Positions 5,516 through 6,933 of a DNA stretch of 6,933 nucleotides are shown here, piece by piece. Location: assembly GCA_023406985.1 (NCBI GenBank), contig JAEXTK010000164.1, forward strand, positions 1 through 6,933, read 5' to 3'. The position numbers and the translations under genes were made by a program. The stretch's first letter is position 1, and each line of letters starts with the position of its first letter. Under the pieces are notes generated by a model. That model made no database searches, was not told where the DNA came from, and saw only the letters and a program-made list of their open reading frames with translations. The stretch comes from Spirochaetota bacterium. GTDB taxonomy: Bacteria > Spirochaetota > Spirochaetia > Treponematales > Breznakiellaceae.

Positions 5516-6933
5516 CGCGGTCCGGCCGCGGGGCGAGCGACGGTGAGCCGTCCCTTCCAGAAGGGAAGCGGCGAGAGGCGGAGATCGCCCGCGGCGACGA
5601 GGACCCTGAGCGCGCGGCGCAGGTCGTCGTCGGTCCACCCGTCGCCGAGGCTCTCCGCGGCCGTCTTGGCGGCTTCGGCCACCGTGTAGCGCCGCTTGTT
5701 GCGGCCCACGAAGCCGACGAGGGAATCCCGTTCCCGTAGCCTTCCCGATACCGTTCCCCTGCAGAGATCGCAGGCCGCGTCCCCGCGTTCCCCGCCGCAG
5801 ACCTCGGCCTTCCCTCCGAGCATCGAAAGCAGCGCGTCTCTCCGGCACCCCGCGGTCATCCTTCCGTAGGCGAGGAGCCGGTCGAAGCGCTCGCGCTCCG
5901 GTCCCGCGGCGATCCTGAGCCGTTCTCCTTCGTCCTCGGGCCCCCAGAGCAGGACGGCGGCCGCGCGCTTCCCGTCCCGGCCGGCGCGGCCCGATTCCTG
6001 GAGGTAGGCTTCCACCGACGGGGGACAGTCGCGGTGGATGACCGTGCGCACGTCGGCCTTGTCCACGCCCATGCCCCAGGCGCAGGTCGCGGTGAGCACC
6101 CCGTCGCCGCTCCGGAAAAACCACCGTTCGACGTCGTCCTTCTCCGGCCGGTCCAGGCCCGCATGGTAGAACCGGGCGTCAACGCCCCCTTCCGCGCGGA
6201 GGAAGCGGGCCAGGCGCTCCGTCCGCGCCCGCGAGGAGCAGAAGACGACGGCGGGCCGCTCCAGGCGACGGAGGAGGTCGCGGACGGCGTGGTCGCGGAG
6301 GATGGCGCCCTGCGCGGCGTAGTCGATGTTCGGCCGGTCCGGGTTGCCGATGATCTCCCGGGCGCCGCGATCGCCGAAGACGTGGCGCCGGATCTTCTCG
6401 AGCACCGGCGGGGAGGCGGTGGCCGTGAAGGCGGTGAGGAGGGGAGCTCCCGCCGCCTCCGCGATCTCGCCGATCCGGAGGTAGCTCGGGCGGAAGGTCT
6501 CGCCCCATTCGCTGACGCAGTGGGCCTCGTCGAGCACGAGGTGCGCGATGCCGAGGGAAGGGAGGCGGGCCATGACGCCCGCGGTCAGGAGGACCTCGGG
6601 ATTCGCGATGATGAACCTGCCGTCCCCCGCCGCGATCCGGTTCCAGAGCCGGCGCCGCTCCTCCGCGTCCTGGCCGCCGCGGAGGAGGATCGGCGCGAAA
6701 CCGCGCTCGGCGAGGCGGCGGGCCTGGTCCGACTGGAGGGAAAGGATCGGGTAGATGACGAGGGTGGGCTTTTTCATGAGAAGGGCGGGGAGCTGGAAGC
6801 AGAGCGACTTGCCCGCCCCGGTGGGGAGGATGACGATCTGGCGGCCGCGCTCGGCCCCGTCGGAGAGCTCCGCCGCCTCCTCTGCCTCGGGCGGCCCCGG
6901 CGCGGCGGGCTCCGCTCCGGCGGCGCCGGAGCC
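5506..6933 (-). CDS. recQ: RecQ-family ATP-dependent DNA helicase, N-terminus beyond window
   Basis: A 475-residue fragment reading leftwards from the window's right edge; the true start is outside. RecQ helicases unwind DNA 3'-5' in recombination and repair. Numbered from the edge, it shows Walker A LPTGAGKS at 36-43 (Lys42), motif Ia ILSLQSDQ near 63-70, motif II DEAH at 135-138 followed by the RecQ aromatic loop SEWGETFRPSY, motif III TAFTATA at 167-173, motif V GMGVDKADV near 287-295 and motif VI QESGRAGRDG at 312-321. A zinc-binding subdomain follows with Cys363, Cys379, Cys388 and Cys391; the spacing between the second and third Cys (eight residues) is wider than the usual two. Residues about 410-460 look like a winged-helix region, and no HRDC domain follows. 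The visible residues before Walker A are Ala/Pro/Glu-rich rather than the usual FRPGQ motif. The ATG at 6775-6777 lies after Walker A, so it is not the start. The gene converges on the plus-strand cassette with a 10-base overlap and no terminator between them. Confidence 0.95.
   Translation of the reverse strand, partial: GSGAAGAEPAAPGPPEAEEAAELSDGAERGRQIVILPTGAGKSLCFQLPALLMKKPTLVIYPILSLQSDQARRLAERGFAPILLRGGQDAEERRRLWNRIAAGDGRFIIANPEVLLTAGVMARLPSLGIAHLVLDEAHCVSEWGETFRPSYLRIGEIAEAAGAPLLTAFTATASPPVLEKIRRHVFGDRGAREIIGNPDRPNIDYAAQGAILRDHAVRDLLRRLERPAVVFCSSRARTERLARFLRAEGGVDARFYHAGLDRPEKDDVERWFFRSGDGVLTATCAWGMGVDKADVRTVIHRDCPPSVEAYLQESGRAGRDGKRAAAVLLWGPEDEGERLRIAAGPERERFDRLLAYGRMTAGCRRDALLSMLGGKAEVCGGERGDAACDLCRGTVSGRLRERDSLVGFVGRNKRRYTVAEAAKTAAESLGDGWTDDDLRRALRVLVAAGDLRLSPLPFWKGRLTVARPAAGPRQS

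Noticed and set aside
6775..6777. ATG at 6775-6777 (minus strand) as the RecQ start
   Set aside because: The same frame continues upstream through an intact Walker A motif to the window edge, so starting here would remove the ATP-binding loop.

Overview
This is a GC-rich (roughly two-thirds G+C or more by eye) bacterial chromosomal segment that is almost entirely coding. Codon third positions are strongly G/C, and GTG starts are used beside ATG. I see no RNA gene, CRISPR array, insertion sequence, attachment site or phage gene. The taxonomic guess is a GC-rich member of the Spirochaetota or a similar free-living or gut/sediment lineage. It rests only on the general look of the RecQ, Crp-like and glycosyltransferase proteins and should be treated as weak.

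Layout. (1) Positions 1-95 hold the end of something upstream that cannot be framed with certainty. (2) Positions 96-2035 hold a two-gene plus-strand unit: a four-helix membrane protein of unknown function, then, 23 bases later, a cytoplasmic carbohydrate esterase family 7 enzyme (acetylxylan esterase / cephalosporin-C deacetylase type) with its catalytic triad intact. (3) Positions 2036-2195 are the only real intergenic region (160 bp). It contains GC-rich hairpins just after the esterase stop, a 12-bp tandem repeat and a good sigma-70-type promoter. (4) Positions 2196-5515 hold a compact plus-strand cassette: a GT-B glycosyltransferase (GTG start), a HAD-superfamily hydrolase overlapping it by 14 bases, a Crp/Fnr-type regulator overlapping the hydrolase by 8 bases, and then a small single-helix membrane protein with a Lys/Pro-rich then acidic tail. 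(5) On the minus strand a RecQ-family DNA helicase converges on the cassette, overlapping the small membrane protein's end by 10 bases. It runs off the right edge of the window, so its N-terminus is missing.

How they may work together. The overlapping starts and stops imply that the glycosyltransferase, HAD protein and regulator are translated from one message starting at the 2112-2140 promoter. A glycosyltransferase followed by a HAD protein resembles two-step glycoside synthesis (transfer to a phosphorylated acceptor, then dephosphorylation). However, the HAD protein has Tyr where phosphatases usually carry the second Asp, so this pathway is only a hypothesis. The regulator has a Crp fold but lacks the usual cyclic-nucleotide-binding signature and an Fnr cysteine cluster, so its signal is unknown. 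The esterase unit and recQ look like ordinary neighbours. Nothing here is clearly a new biological system. The most interesting part is the overlapping glycosyltransferase-HAD-regulator cassette.
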